DNA of 22,240 bases from a virus: positions 1 through 22,240 of the IMG/VR virus record IMGVR_UViG_3300009326_000014. One strand, 5' to 3'. The position numbers and the translations under genes were made by a program. Below the pieces are notes generated by a model. It saw nothing but the letters and a program-made list of their open reading frames with translations. It was not told the DNA's origin and did not search any database. This document shows positions 6,888-13,171 of this stretch, piece by piece (positions within the stretch are counted from its first letter, which is position 1; every line of letters begins with the position of its first letter).

Positions 6888-7664
6888 CTAGATTGCCAAA
6901 ACGGGGTCTTCTTCGCCGCTGGGGTCAACCACATCGATCAAAGCGTAGGCCCCATAATTGCGGATGGACGAGGCGATCGAGTTCCAGGAATCGATCCCGA
7001 ACCCGCCCCCGTTCCACGCTTCGTCCCAAGAGTTCAGATACAACACGCGGTCGCCTTCGAGCCACTCAAGTGCACAGATCGCATGCCCACGCCGGCCATA
7101 GCAGATCGGCCGCGTGCGAAACAGCGAGGTCGCGAATTCCAGCTTGGACCCGATGTCCAGCCACCGCAACGAACGATAGTTTCGGCTGATGTCCTGATGG
7201 CCGGCCGGCAAGGGCGTCCAGAGCCCCTTGGACCGCGGCCAGTAATCCTGGGGCAAGATCCCCACGGATTGCGATCGGCGTACGTTGTCTCCGATGTTCG
7301 AACCGCGATCGCGCCCACCGCTGGTGAATTGGTACACCGTCCACGGATTCAGCTTGATCCGCTGCAGGCCCGCCAGCTCGCGAACGACCGTAATCGCGCC
7401 GGTGACGCACTCGGCGGCGCACGAGCCGTGCCCGTTTTGGTCGAGTACGTCCCACACCCTTTCGGCCAGGTCCGACCGCCCGTAGTACTTGTGCCATTCG
7501 CTTTCCGGGATGACCGGCAACTGGTCCCGGTACCGGGCCACGCCGGCCAGTTGTCCACACGGTTCACTGCGAGGCAAGCAGCCGGCGGCTTTGCCGCGTG
7601 GCACTCGCAGCGGAGTGGTGCGGCGCTGGCCTCGCAACAGTTTGATTCTCGCTCGTCGTATCAC
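6888..7664 (-). CDS. Papain-like (C1-type) cysteine peptidase
   Basis: 258 aa from a GTG (GTGA overlap with the previous stop). Papain-family residues are present in order: oxyanion Gln and catalytic Cys in DQNGHGSCAAECVTGA (Q76, C82), catalytic His in CYGRRGHAICALEWLEGD (H194), and the supporting Asn in LYLNSWDEAWNGGGFGI (N211). It should be an active endopeptidase. There is no propeptide and no clear signal sequence; the N-terminus is basic (MIRRARIKLLRGQRR). It lies among tail genes, next to the secreted thioredoxin-fold protein. It is unlikely to be the capsid protease because an S78 protease is present. Digestion of a proteinaceous host surface or virion processing are possible roles. 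Confidence 0.85.
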   Translation of the reverse strand: MIRRARIKLLRGQRRTTPLRVPRGKAAGCLPRSEPCGQLAGVARYRDQLPVIPESEWHKYYGRSDLAERVWDVLDQNGHGSCAAECVTGAITVVRELAGLQRIKLNPWTVYQFTSGGRDRGSNIGDNVRRSQSVGILPQDYWPRSKGLWTPLPAGHQDISRNYRSLRWLDIGSKLEFATSLFRTRPICYGRRGHAICALEWLEGDRVLYLNSWDEAWNGGGFGIDSWNSIASSIRNYGAYALIDVVDPSGEEDPVLAI

Positions 7665-8341
7665 CGGTGGTGCTCCAAGATCTCAATCACGTCATCGGCC
7701 GTCGCCGGCAGACCGCCGGCGTACAGGACTTGGCCGGACTCACTGATCACCAGCAGGACAGGCAGCGGAATGTTGTGCTCCGCCAGGTATCCCAAGAACT
7801 TCACCATGGCCGGTACCGGCTGGTCGTGTTCGTCCTTGACGGATCGATCCTTGAACCAGCGGCGGATCTTGTGTTGGTCCAGATAGTCGGCCAGTTTCGC
7901 GCTGCTGATGACAAGGGCCTGGTCGGCAGTCCGCCGGGTCCGATCCTCGATCACAATGCACCACGCCGCCGGCTCCGTTGGATCCGGCGGCGGGGGAGGA
8001 GGGGGCGGTGAATTGCCTCCCAGTTGGACGCGTTCGGCCGCGATTGACTGTTTGACGTCGTGTGGGATGAACACCACCGTAAACACGTCGCCGAGGTCGC
8101 CTTGCCAGGCAAGGATCGATCCTCCGGACTTGAGCAGCGATGCCCGGCCCGGATAGGGCGCGCCGTCCTGCAGGACAAGCCAGCGGCCTTCGACCGTGGT
8201 GCGCACGCAGGCCGCGGCCTTGCCTTCGGTCGGCAAGACCGATAGTTCCACCGTCGCCAGGTTCTGCGCTGTCACGGTGCTGACAACTGTCAACAGCGCG
8301 ATCACACAAGCCCGACGCGCCAGCGAGGGTAAGGTTCTCAT
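7661..8341 (-). CDS. Secreted thioredoxin-fold protein without CxxC
   Basis: 226 aa. Residues 1-25 form a Sec signal peptide (RR, then ACVIALLTVVSTVTA, cleavage expected after VTA). A ~85-residue beta-rich domain follows (WLVLQDGAPYPGRASLLKSG, DVFTVVFIPHDVKQSIAAER), then a run of eight prolines (112-119). The C-terminal ~100 residues look like a thioredoxin fold (AAWCIVIEDRTRRTADQALV, KLADYLDQHKIRRWFKD, VPAMVKFLGYLAEHNIPLPV, LLVISESGQVLYAGGLPATA), including the cis-Pro-like 'LPV' region. No CxxC is present, so it cannot be a dithiol oxidoreductase. It overlaps the cysteine peptidase gene by 4 nt, implying a joint task outside the cytoplasm. Confidence 0.75.
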   Translation of the reverse strand: MRTLPSLARRACVIALLTVVSTVTAQNLATVELSVLPTEGKAAACVRTTVEGRWLVLQDGAPYPGRASLLKSGGSILAWQGDLGDVFTVVFIPHDVKQSIAAERVQLGGNSPPPPPPPPDPTEPAAWCIVIEDRTRRTADQALVISSAKLADYLDQHKIRRWFKDRSVKDEHDQPVPAMVKFLGYLAEHNIPLPVLLVISESGQVLYAGGLPATADDVIEILEHHR

Positions 8342-8547
8342 TGCGGTGTGATCGTCCCGTCGTCAATTTGAGTATCGGGCTTCCGGATCTCGGCCAAGAT
8401 CTTCACGGTCAGCGCGATAATCTCCGGCAAGTACTTGAGCAACACCGCCAAGAACGGACCGATACTCGCCGGCTCGACGTCGATCTTGCCCAGCGGCTGA
8501 GGTTCGGCGCCCGCCGCCAGTGGGGCGGATAGTGTGATGCGAAACAT
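8338..8547 (-). CDS. Small single-helix membrane protein
   Basis: 69 aa from the ATG at 8547, chosen because AAAGGAAA lies 5 nt upstream. An upstream ATG at 8562 belongs to the repeat and has no ribosome site. The N-terminal part is polar (MFRITLSAPLAAGAEPQPLG). Residues ~27-48 form a hydrophobic helix (ASIGPFLAVLLKYLPEIIAL, then TVKILAEI) and the tail is acidic. No family is recognised. Its stop overlaps the start of the secreted thioredoxin-like protein (8338-8341), so these two are probably translated together; a holin or anchoring role is only a guess. Confidence 0.65.
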   Translation of the reverse strand: MFRITLSAPLAAGAEPQPLGKIDVEPASIGPFLAVLLKYLPEIIALTVKILAEIRKPDTQIDDGTITPQ

Positions 8548-8558
8548 CAGGTTTCCTT

Positions 8559-8666
8559 TCATGGGGGGAAAGAGGTTTCAGGTGTCAGTGTTCAGGTTTC
8601 AGGTAAGAAATCGCAGGTCAGGTCTTCCTGAACACTGAAACCTGAAACCTATCGTCACACTTCGCT
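8559..8666. repeat. 108-bp palindromic repeat, copy B
   Basis: Identical over 108 bp to 1090-1197. It contains a 23-nt inverted repeat with one mismatch (8574-8596 and 8627-8649) around a 30-nt loop, made of TTTCAGG/TCAGTGTTCAGG units. On the minus strand it begins AGCGAAGTGTGACGATAGG and ends CCCCCCATGA. Here it is read into by the upstream 48-aa ORF and reaches to just before the next gene. Confidence 0.93.
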
Positions 8667-8764
8667 TCGACCAGGCCGGTCACGTAGGCGCCGACTACGT
8701 CTAACGCCAGAACCGCGCGCACACTGCCAGGTGGAAGCCAAAGCGGTTCGTGTTGGTCCCGCAT
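8618..8764 (-). CDS. Small hydrophobic peptide, 3' end replaced by a repeat
   Basis: 48 aa starting at the ATG that overlaps the tail-terminator stop (TGATG). The peptide starts MRDQHEPLWLPPGSVRAVLA and continues LDVVGAYVTGLVEAK. The 'LPPGSVRA.LAL' box followed by a hydrophobic stretch is a pattern I recall from small membrane peptides of phages in related bacteria. From about residue 33 the codons belong to the 108-bp repeat (8559-8666), which contributes the last 15 or so residues and the stop. The original C-terminus seems to have been replaced. It is too short for routine gene callers; function unknown, perhaps holin-like. Confidence 0.55.
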   Translation of the reverse strand: MRDQHEPLWLPPGSVRAVLALDVVGAYVTGLVEAKCDDRFQVSVFRKT

Positions 8765-9189
8765 CACGATCCCTCCTCGTATCCCACGATTTCCAATTGC
8801 AGGGCGGCCACGTGAAAGCCTTCGTCGTCGTCGAAAATGCCGCGGGGCAAATAGTCGTCGGCGTGGTCTCGGACAAACAGGGCCTGGACGGTGCCGTCGC
8901 CAAACGTGCCGCGGGCCTTGCTGTGCGATCGGAGCTCGTCGGCCGCGTCCAGCACCGCGTCGAGATCTCGCCCGATCACCTCGACGTCGAAGAACTCGCG
9001 AAACGGAGCCGTACCTTCCTCGTCGTCGAGCTCGTCTTCGTCGTCGGTTCCGCCCCGCGAGTACCAGATGTACAGCCCGTCGTAGCTTTCCGGTGTCTTG
9101 TTCTGGTGCATCCGCTCGGCGCCCACGGCGTCGGAGATGTCCGAGTCGTCGAGCAGGTAGGATCGAAGGTCGATTCCGAGGCTTGACAT
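8764..9189 (-). CDS. Tail completion/terminator protein, DUF3168-like
   Basis: 141 aa. It begins with SSLGIDLRSYLLDDSDISDAVG, then RMHQNKTPESYDGLYIWYSR, the usual '...R.YP...PQ...PYV.Y...' part of DUF3168 tail terminators. Next come FREFFDVEVIGRDLDAVLDA, ADELRSHSKA and a closing strand HVAALQLEIVGYEEGS. An acidic insert (GGTDDEDELDDEEGTA) is unusual. The protein caps the tail tube and docks the tail to the neck. Position after the gp10-like gene agrees with HK97 order. Its TGA overlaps the next ATG by one base. Confidence 0.85.
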   Translation of the reverse strand: MSSLGIDLRSYLLDDSDISDAVGAERMHQNKTPESYDGLYIWYSRGGTDDEDELDDEEGTAPFREFFDVEVIGRDLDAVLDAADELRSHSKARGTFGDGTVQALFVRDHADDYLPRGIFDDDEGFHVAALQLEIVGYEEGS

Positions 9190-9203
9190 TTGCGAGTTTC
9201 GAT

Positions 9204-9776
9204 TTACGAACTGGCCGCCAGGCTGGCGGCTTCCTTGTCGACTTCTGCTTCCAGCTTGTCTTGGAACTTCTTCAGGCCGGGCTTTTCGGCCTCCTGGGCG
9301 GCCTTGCGGATCGGATGTTGTCCGCGGGTGCCGGGGTGCTCGACCTTGTACACGATCACGATTCGTCCGCCGGACGATCGAAACGCAAAAGCAAACGGGT
9401 CGTCACTGTCCTCTTTGGGAATCTGATGCGGCTTGATGTCCTCTTCGACAAAATGCACGGGCACCACCTTGCCACGGCCGCTGATTCCGCCTCGGCCCTT
9501 CTTCAGCCCCTTGGTGGCTTTGATCTTCGCGTTCTTCAGTTGCCCGATGATCGACAGCGTCACCACGCCGCCCCGATAGCTCTTGACCTTCTGTGTGAGC
9601 GATCGCTTGAAGATCCCCGTCCGCCGCGGCGCGTTGCGTTTCGCCGCCTTAACAAATGGTGCCCCGCCGGCCCGGGTCGCTTTGCGAACGGGCCCCTTCT
9701 GGATCTTCTGCGGCAACTGCTCCAGCTTCCGGACCGTGGCCGGCAGCCCTTCCAACGTGACGGTTGTAGCGGTCAT
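9204..9776 (-). CDS. Tail/neck protein, HK97 gp10-like
   Basis: 190 aa. The arrangement is typical of the HK97 gp10-like family: a short strand EGLPATVRKLEQLPQKIQKG, then a basic helix and RAGGAPFVKAAKRNAPRRTG with 'K...AP..TG.L..S' (here RNAPRRTGIFKRSLTQKV), and a terminal region HFVEEDIKP, VEHPGTRGQHPIRKAAQEAE with the 'G...HPFLRPA' motif. It is a neck or tail-completion protein needed to join head and tail. Length is slightly above usual because of an inserted Lys/Gly-rich loop (KATKGLKKGRGGISGRG). Confidence 0.88.
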   Translation of the reverse strand: MTATTVTLEGLPATVRKLEQLPQKIQKGPVRKATRAGGAPFVKAAKRNAPRRTGIFKRSLTQKVKSYRGGVVTLSIIGQLKNAKIKATKGLKKGRGGISGRGKVVPVHFVEEDIKPHQIPKEDSDDPFAFAFRSSGGRIVIVYKVEHPGTRGQHPIRKAAQEAEKPGLKKFQDKLEAEVDKEAASLAASS

Positions 9777-9785
9777 GGTCTCGTC

Positions 9786-11009
9786 TCAGTCTAACCAGGC
9801 CAGTTTGGGCCGCCGCCGGTACGCCTTCGGCTTCGCGTCGGTAAAGGTTGGCGGCGGGCTTTCCAGCAGTACGATTCCCGCGTCCTTGGCCTGCTGTTGT
9901 CGCCGCTCCCACGCCGTCTGCGCTTGCTTGGCGCGCCGTCTGGCTTCCCGCCAGCGTGCAATAGCCTGGAGGCTTCTTTGCTCATGGGTCCGCTCGTTCT
10001 CGTCCCACGACTGCACGGTCATGAACCCGCGATCGTCCGCGGCGAGCCCATGGCGCGCGTTGTACCGGTCGAAAGTCTCGATCAAGGTGATCGGCTGCCG
10101 CTCCGTGGTGAGAGGCGATTCGAGCAATCGGTTCCGCCGCGTTTCATTGGTCCAGCGCAGCTTGCCGGCGTAGACGTTGATTTCCAAAACCACCCGATCC
10201 GGCATGCCGTCGGCGTAATCGATCAAAGCGTCCGGAGCGTTTGCCGAGTGCGGCGAGATCAGCGTGACGTTGCCGTTCTCGTCGAAGGCGTACAACTCGC
10301 CGCTCTTGTTGACCAGGCCGGCGTGATCGGCCGGCACGCCGGTCGGATCGCTGCCGGCGTCGGCCAAGACGAACACCGGGGTGCCGCCGCCGCTGGGTAC
10401 CGACGTCGTACCCAGGCAGACGTTGCCGCCAAAATACGCCTTGGCATCGGTGCCCAAAGTGAACGCTTCGAGCTGGCTCAACCCCGACGTGATCGTATCG
10501 AAGCGGATTTGAGCTCCGGCGACCAGGCCTGCCGCAAAAAGCGCGGAGCCCACCGGTAAAGAAGCCCCGCCGCCTGAAAATTCGTTGCCGGCGATCTGTA
10601 GTAGCGCGCCTCGGCTGGCTGCCAGTCCCCCGGCGCCGGTAAGCAGCACCCGTTTATTGTCCGTTCCATCCGACGTATCTGTCTTCAGCGCCGTGTCTGG
10701 ATCGGTTCCCTTCAGCGTGACCACGCTACTAGCTGCGAGCGTTGTAAAGTCTCCGGCCGCCGGTGTCGTCCCGCCAATCGCCCCCGGCGCCGCAAGTCGG
10801 GCTGTCAGATTGGCCGGCGTGATTGCTCGCGCCGTATCCGTCCCAGTCACCGCCTCGGCTTCGGTCGCCAATTCGACCAGGCCGTCGGCGACGGTGGTGG
10901 CAGCGTCGAAGCGCGACTGCATTTCGTCGGCAAAATCGTCGAGCGACTCGATTTCCGTTGGGTCGACCGTGGGGCCGACGCCGATGCCTACGTAAAAGAC
11001 GGCGCTCAT
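9786..11009 (-). CDS. Fibre-like structural protein in the connector region
   Basis: 407 aa. Near the N-terminus (residues ~35-90) is the classic fibre motif VELATEAEAVTGTDTARAIT, PANLTARLAAPGAIGGTTPA and AGDFTTLAAS, found in many phage tail-fibre shafts. The centre is Gly/Ala-rich beta sequence, including GNVCLGTTSVPSGGGTPVFV, LADAGSDPTGVPADHAGLVN and KSGELYAFDENGNVTLISPH, the junction that usually precedes a trimeric tip. The C-terminal ~150 residues are helical and basic (QAIARWREARRRAKQAQTAW) and end in AYRRRPKLAWLD, resembling the 'H...LHKRTREEQIAALEARL' endings of such fibres. It lies between connector and tail-completion genes rather than after the tape measure, so it may be a head or neck fibre. 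Confidence 0.75.
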   Translation of the reverse strand: MSAVFYVGIGVGPTVDPTEIESLDDFADEMQSRFDAATTVADGLVELATEAEAVTGTDTARAITPANLTARLAAPGAIGGTTPAAGDFTTLAASSVVTLKGTDPDTALKTDTSDGTDNKRVLLTGAGGLAASRGALLQIAGNEFSGGGASLPVGSALFAAGLVAGAQIRFDTITSGLSQLEAFTLGTDAKAYFGGNVCLGTTSVPSGGGTPVFVLADAGSDPTGVPADHAGLVNKSGELYAFDENGNVTLISPHSANAPDALIDYADGMPDRVVLEINVYAGKLRWTNETRRNRLLESPLTTERQPITLIETFDRYNARHGLAADDRGFMTVQSWDENERTHEQRSLQAIARWREARRRAKQAQTAWERRQQQAKDAGIVLLESPPPTFTDAKPKAYRRRPKLAWLD

Positions 11010-11012
11010 GGG

Positions 11013-11315
11013 CTATTTCTCCAACGTGATCGAAAGCGTCACATCCGAGCTGCCGGCCCGGATGAACTGCAGGGCGTTGATATTCGCGTTGCCGTTGACG
11101 ACCAGCGTTCCGCCTACGTCGACTTTGTGGCCTAGCGTCGCCGTCGGCGTCTCGCCGCTCCAGCACGCGACTACGGCGTCCGAAAATGGCGAGATGTAGG
11201 CGCGGCGGGCGTCTGCCAGGTCGCTGGCTCCCCAAGAGAAATCAGCGTGCGAAATGGCCTTGGCCGTGCTGCTGACCGTGGCGGACTTGGTGGCGTAGGC
11301 TTTGGTCGTATTCAT
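11013..11315 (-). CDS. Small beta-rich phage structural protein
   Basis: 100 aa; GAGG lies 8 nt before the ATG. The sequence is mostly beta: ATVSSTAKAISHADFSWGAS, ARRAYISPFSDAVVACWSGE, TPTATLGHKVDVGGTLVVNG, INALQFIRAGSSDVTLSITL. The pattern 'A.I....A.V.....G..PTA..G......GTL.V.G...I..L.FIR.G..D.TL..T' is familiar from short phage proteins encoded near head-tail genes. Their function is not established; a minor virion component is likely. It is directly followed by the fibre-like gene, with RBS GGAG formed by its last codons. Confidence 0.72.
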   Translation of the reverse strand: MNTTKAYATKSATVSSTAKAISHADFSWGASDLADARRAYISPFSDAVVACWSGETPTATLGHKVDVGGTLVVNGNANINALQFIRAGSSDVTLSITLEK

Positions 11316-11318
11316 GCG

Positions 11319-11636
11319 TCATACCTCTTCTTTGCAAAGCAGCTCGATGTCCACGCCGGTCTGTTCCGGATCGATCACGGCGCCGATATGCAGCGTTCGG
11401 CTACCCCATTCCAGGTAGTCGGTCGATTGGATCGGCGTGCTGGGATCGCCCCACAGCTCCACGCGGTAGGTCGCCTCGGCAAACAGCTTCTTGGCCCGGA
11501 TCAGTTCCAGGCCGGCAAGCTGCTCGATTGAGCACGGCACGTTGGCCAGCACGGTCGATGGATCGCCCGTCTTCTGCCCGCGCGAGTCGACGGCGGTCGG
11601 TGGGTGCTTGATCGTGACTTGGTGGCGTTTGATCAT
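11319..11636 (-). CDS. Head closure protein (phage head-tail joining family)
   Basis: 105 aa, start coupled to the preceding stop by ATGA. The pattern is that of the head-tail joining family (HK97 gp7/SPP1 gp16-like): HQVTIKHPPTAVDSRGQKTG near the start, VPCSIEQLAGLELIRAKKLF, ATYRVELWGD, then DYLEWGSRTLHIGAVIDPEQ and a short acidic end. It closes the connector after packaging and receives the tail. Length is typical for the family. Confidence 0.87.
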   Translation of the reverse strand: MIKRHQVTIKHPPTAVDSRGQKTGDPSTVLANVPCSIEQLAGLELIRAKKLFAEATYRVELWGDPSTPIQSTDYLEWGSRTLHIGAVIDPEQTGVDIELLCKEEV

Positions 11637-12247
11637 GGGCTGCTGTCGATCGAATAATCCACGAAATCGTCGTAGCGGTACTGCTCGAGGATTGCTTCGG
11701 CGGCCTTGATTTGGCGGTTGTACCGTTGCTCGAAATCCCGTCGCCAGAAGGCTTCGACCAGCAGCAGCAGGGCGGCCTTGAGCAGCTCTTCGCTATCGGC
11801 CAGCTCGGCGGCCGTGTCGGCGTAGCCGGCCACGAAGCGAACCGTGACGGCCTCGGCTTCCTGGTACACCGCGGGCCACACTTGGCCGTACTTCAACGCG
11901 ATCTGCCCCGGTTCCTGGTCGCTCAGCACCTTGTACACGTCGGTCGACAACGTCTGCTCGTCGCCCGCGCTGTCGAAGTACGTGACCGAGGTGACCGACT
12001 GCAGCGGAGCCAGAGGCAGGTTAATTCGTGCAGAAGACGTGGGGCAACGGTCGATATTCAATTCCCAAGTGGCAGTGAGTAGCTGCCGATGGGTATAGGT
12101 CTCGGCGTGCTGGGTCGCCGCCTTGATCAGCCTCGTCAGGTGGTCGTCGTGATGCGTGATCGCCGTCGCGACTTCCACCTGTTTTTTTGCCTCGGCCAGC
12201 GTCAGCGGCTGCTCGGTAGGCTCGGTGATCGGGGACAGGCTGTACAT
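11633..12247 (-). CDS. Head-tail connector protein, gp6-like
   Basis: 204 aa from the ATG at 12247, preceded by AAGGAAACC. It matches the HK97 gp6/SPP1 gp15-type adaptor: EQPLTLAEAKKQVEV, HHDDHLTRLIKAATQHAETY, THRQLLTATWELNIDRCP, the beta segment LPLAPLQSVTSVTYFDSAGD, the YGQVWPAV...AVTVRFVAGYAD motif, and the C-terminal helices LLKAALLLLVEAFWRRDFEQ. These proteins form a ring under the portal. The frame stays open upstream through a REP element, but that extension should not be coding. ATGA overlaps the next gene. Confidence 0.9.
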   Translation of the reverse strand: MYSLSPITEPTEQPLTLAEAKKQVEVATAITHHDDHLTRLIKAATQHAETYTHRQLLTATWELNIDRCPTSSARINLPLAPLQSVTSVTYFDSAGDEQTLSTDVYKVLSDQEPGQIALKYGQVWPAVYQEAEAVTVRFVAGYADTAAELADSEELLKAALLLLVEAFWRRDFEQRYNRQIKAAEAILEQYRYDDFVDYSIDSSP

Positions 12248-12261
12248 GGTTTCCTTGGTTT

Positions 12262-12310
12262 GTAGTACCGCCTTGAGGCGGAAGAGCCGGCTGAAGCCGG
12301 TACTACGAAC
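12262..12310. repeat. REP-like double hairpin, copy 2
   Basis: GTAGTACC...GGTACTAC ends enclose CCGCCTTGAGGCGG and CCGGCTGAAGCCGG hairpins. It fills the gap between the 88-aa membrane protein and the gp6-like connector gene and provides the TAG stop of the former. Confidence 0.85.
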
Positions 12311-12569
12311 TTTCTTCTGGCACTTCCGCGGCGGTCCAGCCGGGATTGAGCTTTTCCGTGTCGATGACCCACCGCCGCATGTCGCCGCGTCGCCATCGAT
12401 CGTCGACTTGGCCGACCAGCTCCGTGAGCTGGCCGCGGATCTCGCGCAGATCTCGGCTGACGTTGGTAGCCCACGTGGCCGCGGTCCAGACCAAGCCAAC
12501 GCAAGAAACAACCACGGCGATCGCCGTGGTGATTCGAACGGCGGAACTTTCGAACAACTGACGGACCAT
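12303..12569 (-). CDS. Single-pass membrane protein with cytoplasmic-type coiled tail
   Basis: 88 aa from the ATG at 12569. Residues ~10-33 form one hydrophobic helix (AVRITTAIAVVVSCVGLVWT and AATWA). A charged amphipathic helix with heptad-like spacing follows (VSRDLREIRGQLTELVGQVD, DRWRRGD), then a Trp-containing C-terminus (NPGWTAAEVPEESS). This plan is shared by small phage lysis-accessory proteins and by haemolysin XhlA-like peptides, but no diagnostic motif is present. The last Ser and the stop (TTCGTAG) come from a REP palindrome. Its location inside the connector genes is unusual for a membrane protein. Confidence 0.65.
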   Translation of the reverse strand: MVRQLFESSAVRITTAIAVVVSCVGLVWTAATWATNVSRDLREIRGQLTELVGQVDDRWRRGDMRRWVIDTEKLNPGWTAAEVPEESS

Positions 12570-12576
12570 CGGGGAG

Positions 12577-12897
12577 CTACTTCTTCCGCTTCTTCCGATC
12601 GCGTAACCGGACGACTTTCCCGGCGGCATCGACGATACGCAACTCGAACCGCTTGACCGCTTGTGGCTTGAAGTACTTGTTGGCGTCGGCAAACAGATCG
12701 ACGACCACGCCAAACTGGCCATTGCCAAGATTGATTCGCTCGTCGGGCTTGACCTTCGTACGCAGTTCGTCAAGCAGTTCGTCGGCCGATTGGTAGTACC
12801 GCGCGCCGATCGCCATTTTCTGCCGGCAGTCTTTCACCAGCTTGACGATGGCCGGCGCCCGGCGTGTCTTCGGCCTGGTCGATGCTCGTTTGGCCAT
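12577..12897 (-). CDS. Basic hypothetical protein in the connector region
   Basis: 106 aa, strongly basic at both ends (MAKRASTRPKTRRAPAIVKL at the start, VVRLRDRKKRKK at the end). The middle, KPDERINLGNGQFGVVVDLF and ADANKYFKPQAVKRFELRIV, has a compact alternating beta pattern. AGGGG lies about 8 nt before the ATG. No family is recognised. The basic tails suggest contact with DNA or with the acidic portal/capsid interior. It is co-transcribed with the capsid and connector genes and the next gene begins 7 nt after its stop. Confidence 0.6.
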   Translation of the reverse strand: MAKRASTRPKTRRAPAIVKLVKDCRQKMAIGARYYQSADELLDELRTKVKPDERINLGNGQFGVVVDLFADANKYFKPQAVKRFELRIVDAAGKVVRLRDRKKRKK

Positions 12898-13085
12898 AGC
12901 GTTGCCCCTGCCCCGAGTCGGAGTTCGTCCAGTCCGTCCAGCGCGTTACGCGTCAGGCGGACGTCGCGTTTTCGAAATCGCCGGGCCGGGGCAAAGCCCG
13001 ACGATCTCTCGAGCGTGGTTGCTGGTGCAAACAACCACGTATCAGGTGTCTCGTCGACGACGCGGCCGTAGATTTTGATGGCCAC
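12834..13085 (-). CDS. Small hypothetical protein overlapping the next gene
   Basis: 83 aa from a GTG preceded by GGGAGGG at about 10 nt. The first ~60 residues (MAIKIYGRVVDETPDTWLFA, PATTLERSSG, RFRKRDVRLTRNALDGLDEL) look like a genuine small basic protein with a beta-strand start. The last ~20 residues (PNEHRPGRRHAGRRPSSSW) lie entirely within the overlap with the next gene and have shadow-like composition. The original stop may therefore have been lost and the reading frame extended into its neighbour. Overlap is about 64 nt, larger than elsewhere in this operon. No family is recognised; position suggests a minor connector protein. Confidence 0.5.
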   Translation of the reverse strand: MAIKIYGRVVDETPDTWLFAPATTLERSSGFAPARRFRKRDVRLTRNALDGLDELRLGAGATLWPNEHRPGRRHAGRRPSSSW

Positions 13086-13171
13086 CGCTCAGTCCCTCCC
13101 ATTCGATAGAGGTCAGAGCCGCGGGCTTGTTCACCAATATGCTATCGGCCGCGTCAAGTCCGAGGCTGCAG

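Noticed and set aside
6888-7664. Cysteine peptidase as capsid maturation protease
   Set aside because: A complete S78-type prohead protease is encoded next to the capsid gene, and the peptidase lies in the tail module beside a secreted protein.
7661-8341. Thioredoxin-like protein as an active disulfide oxidoreductase
   Set aside because: No CxxC or CxxS motif is present; the scattered cysteines are not in active-site positions.
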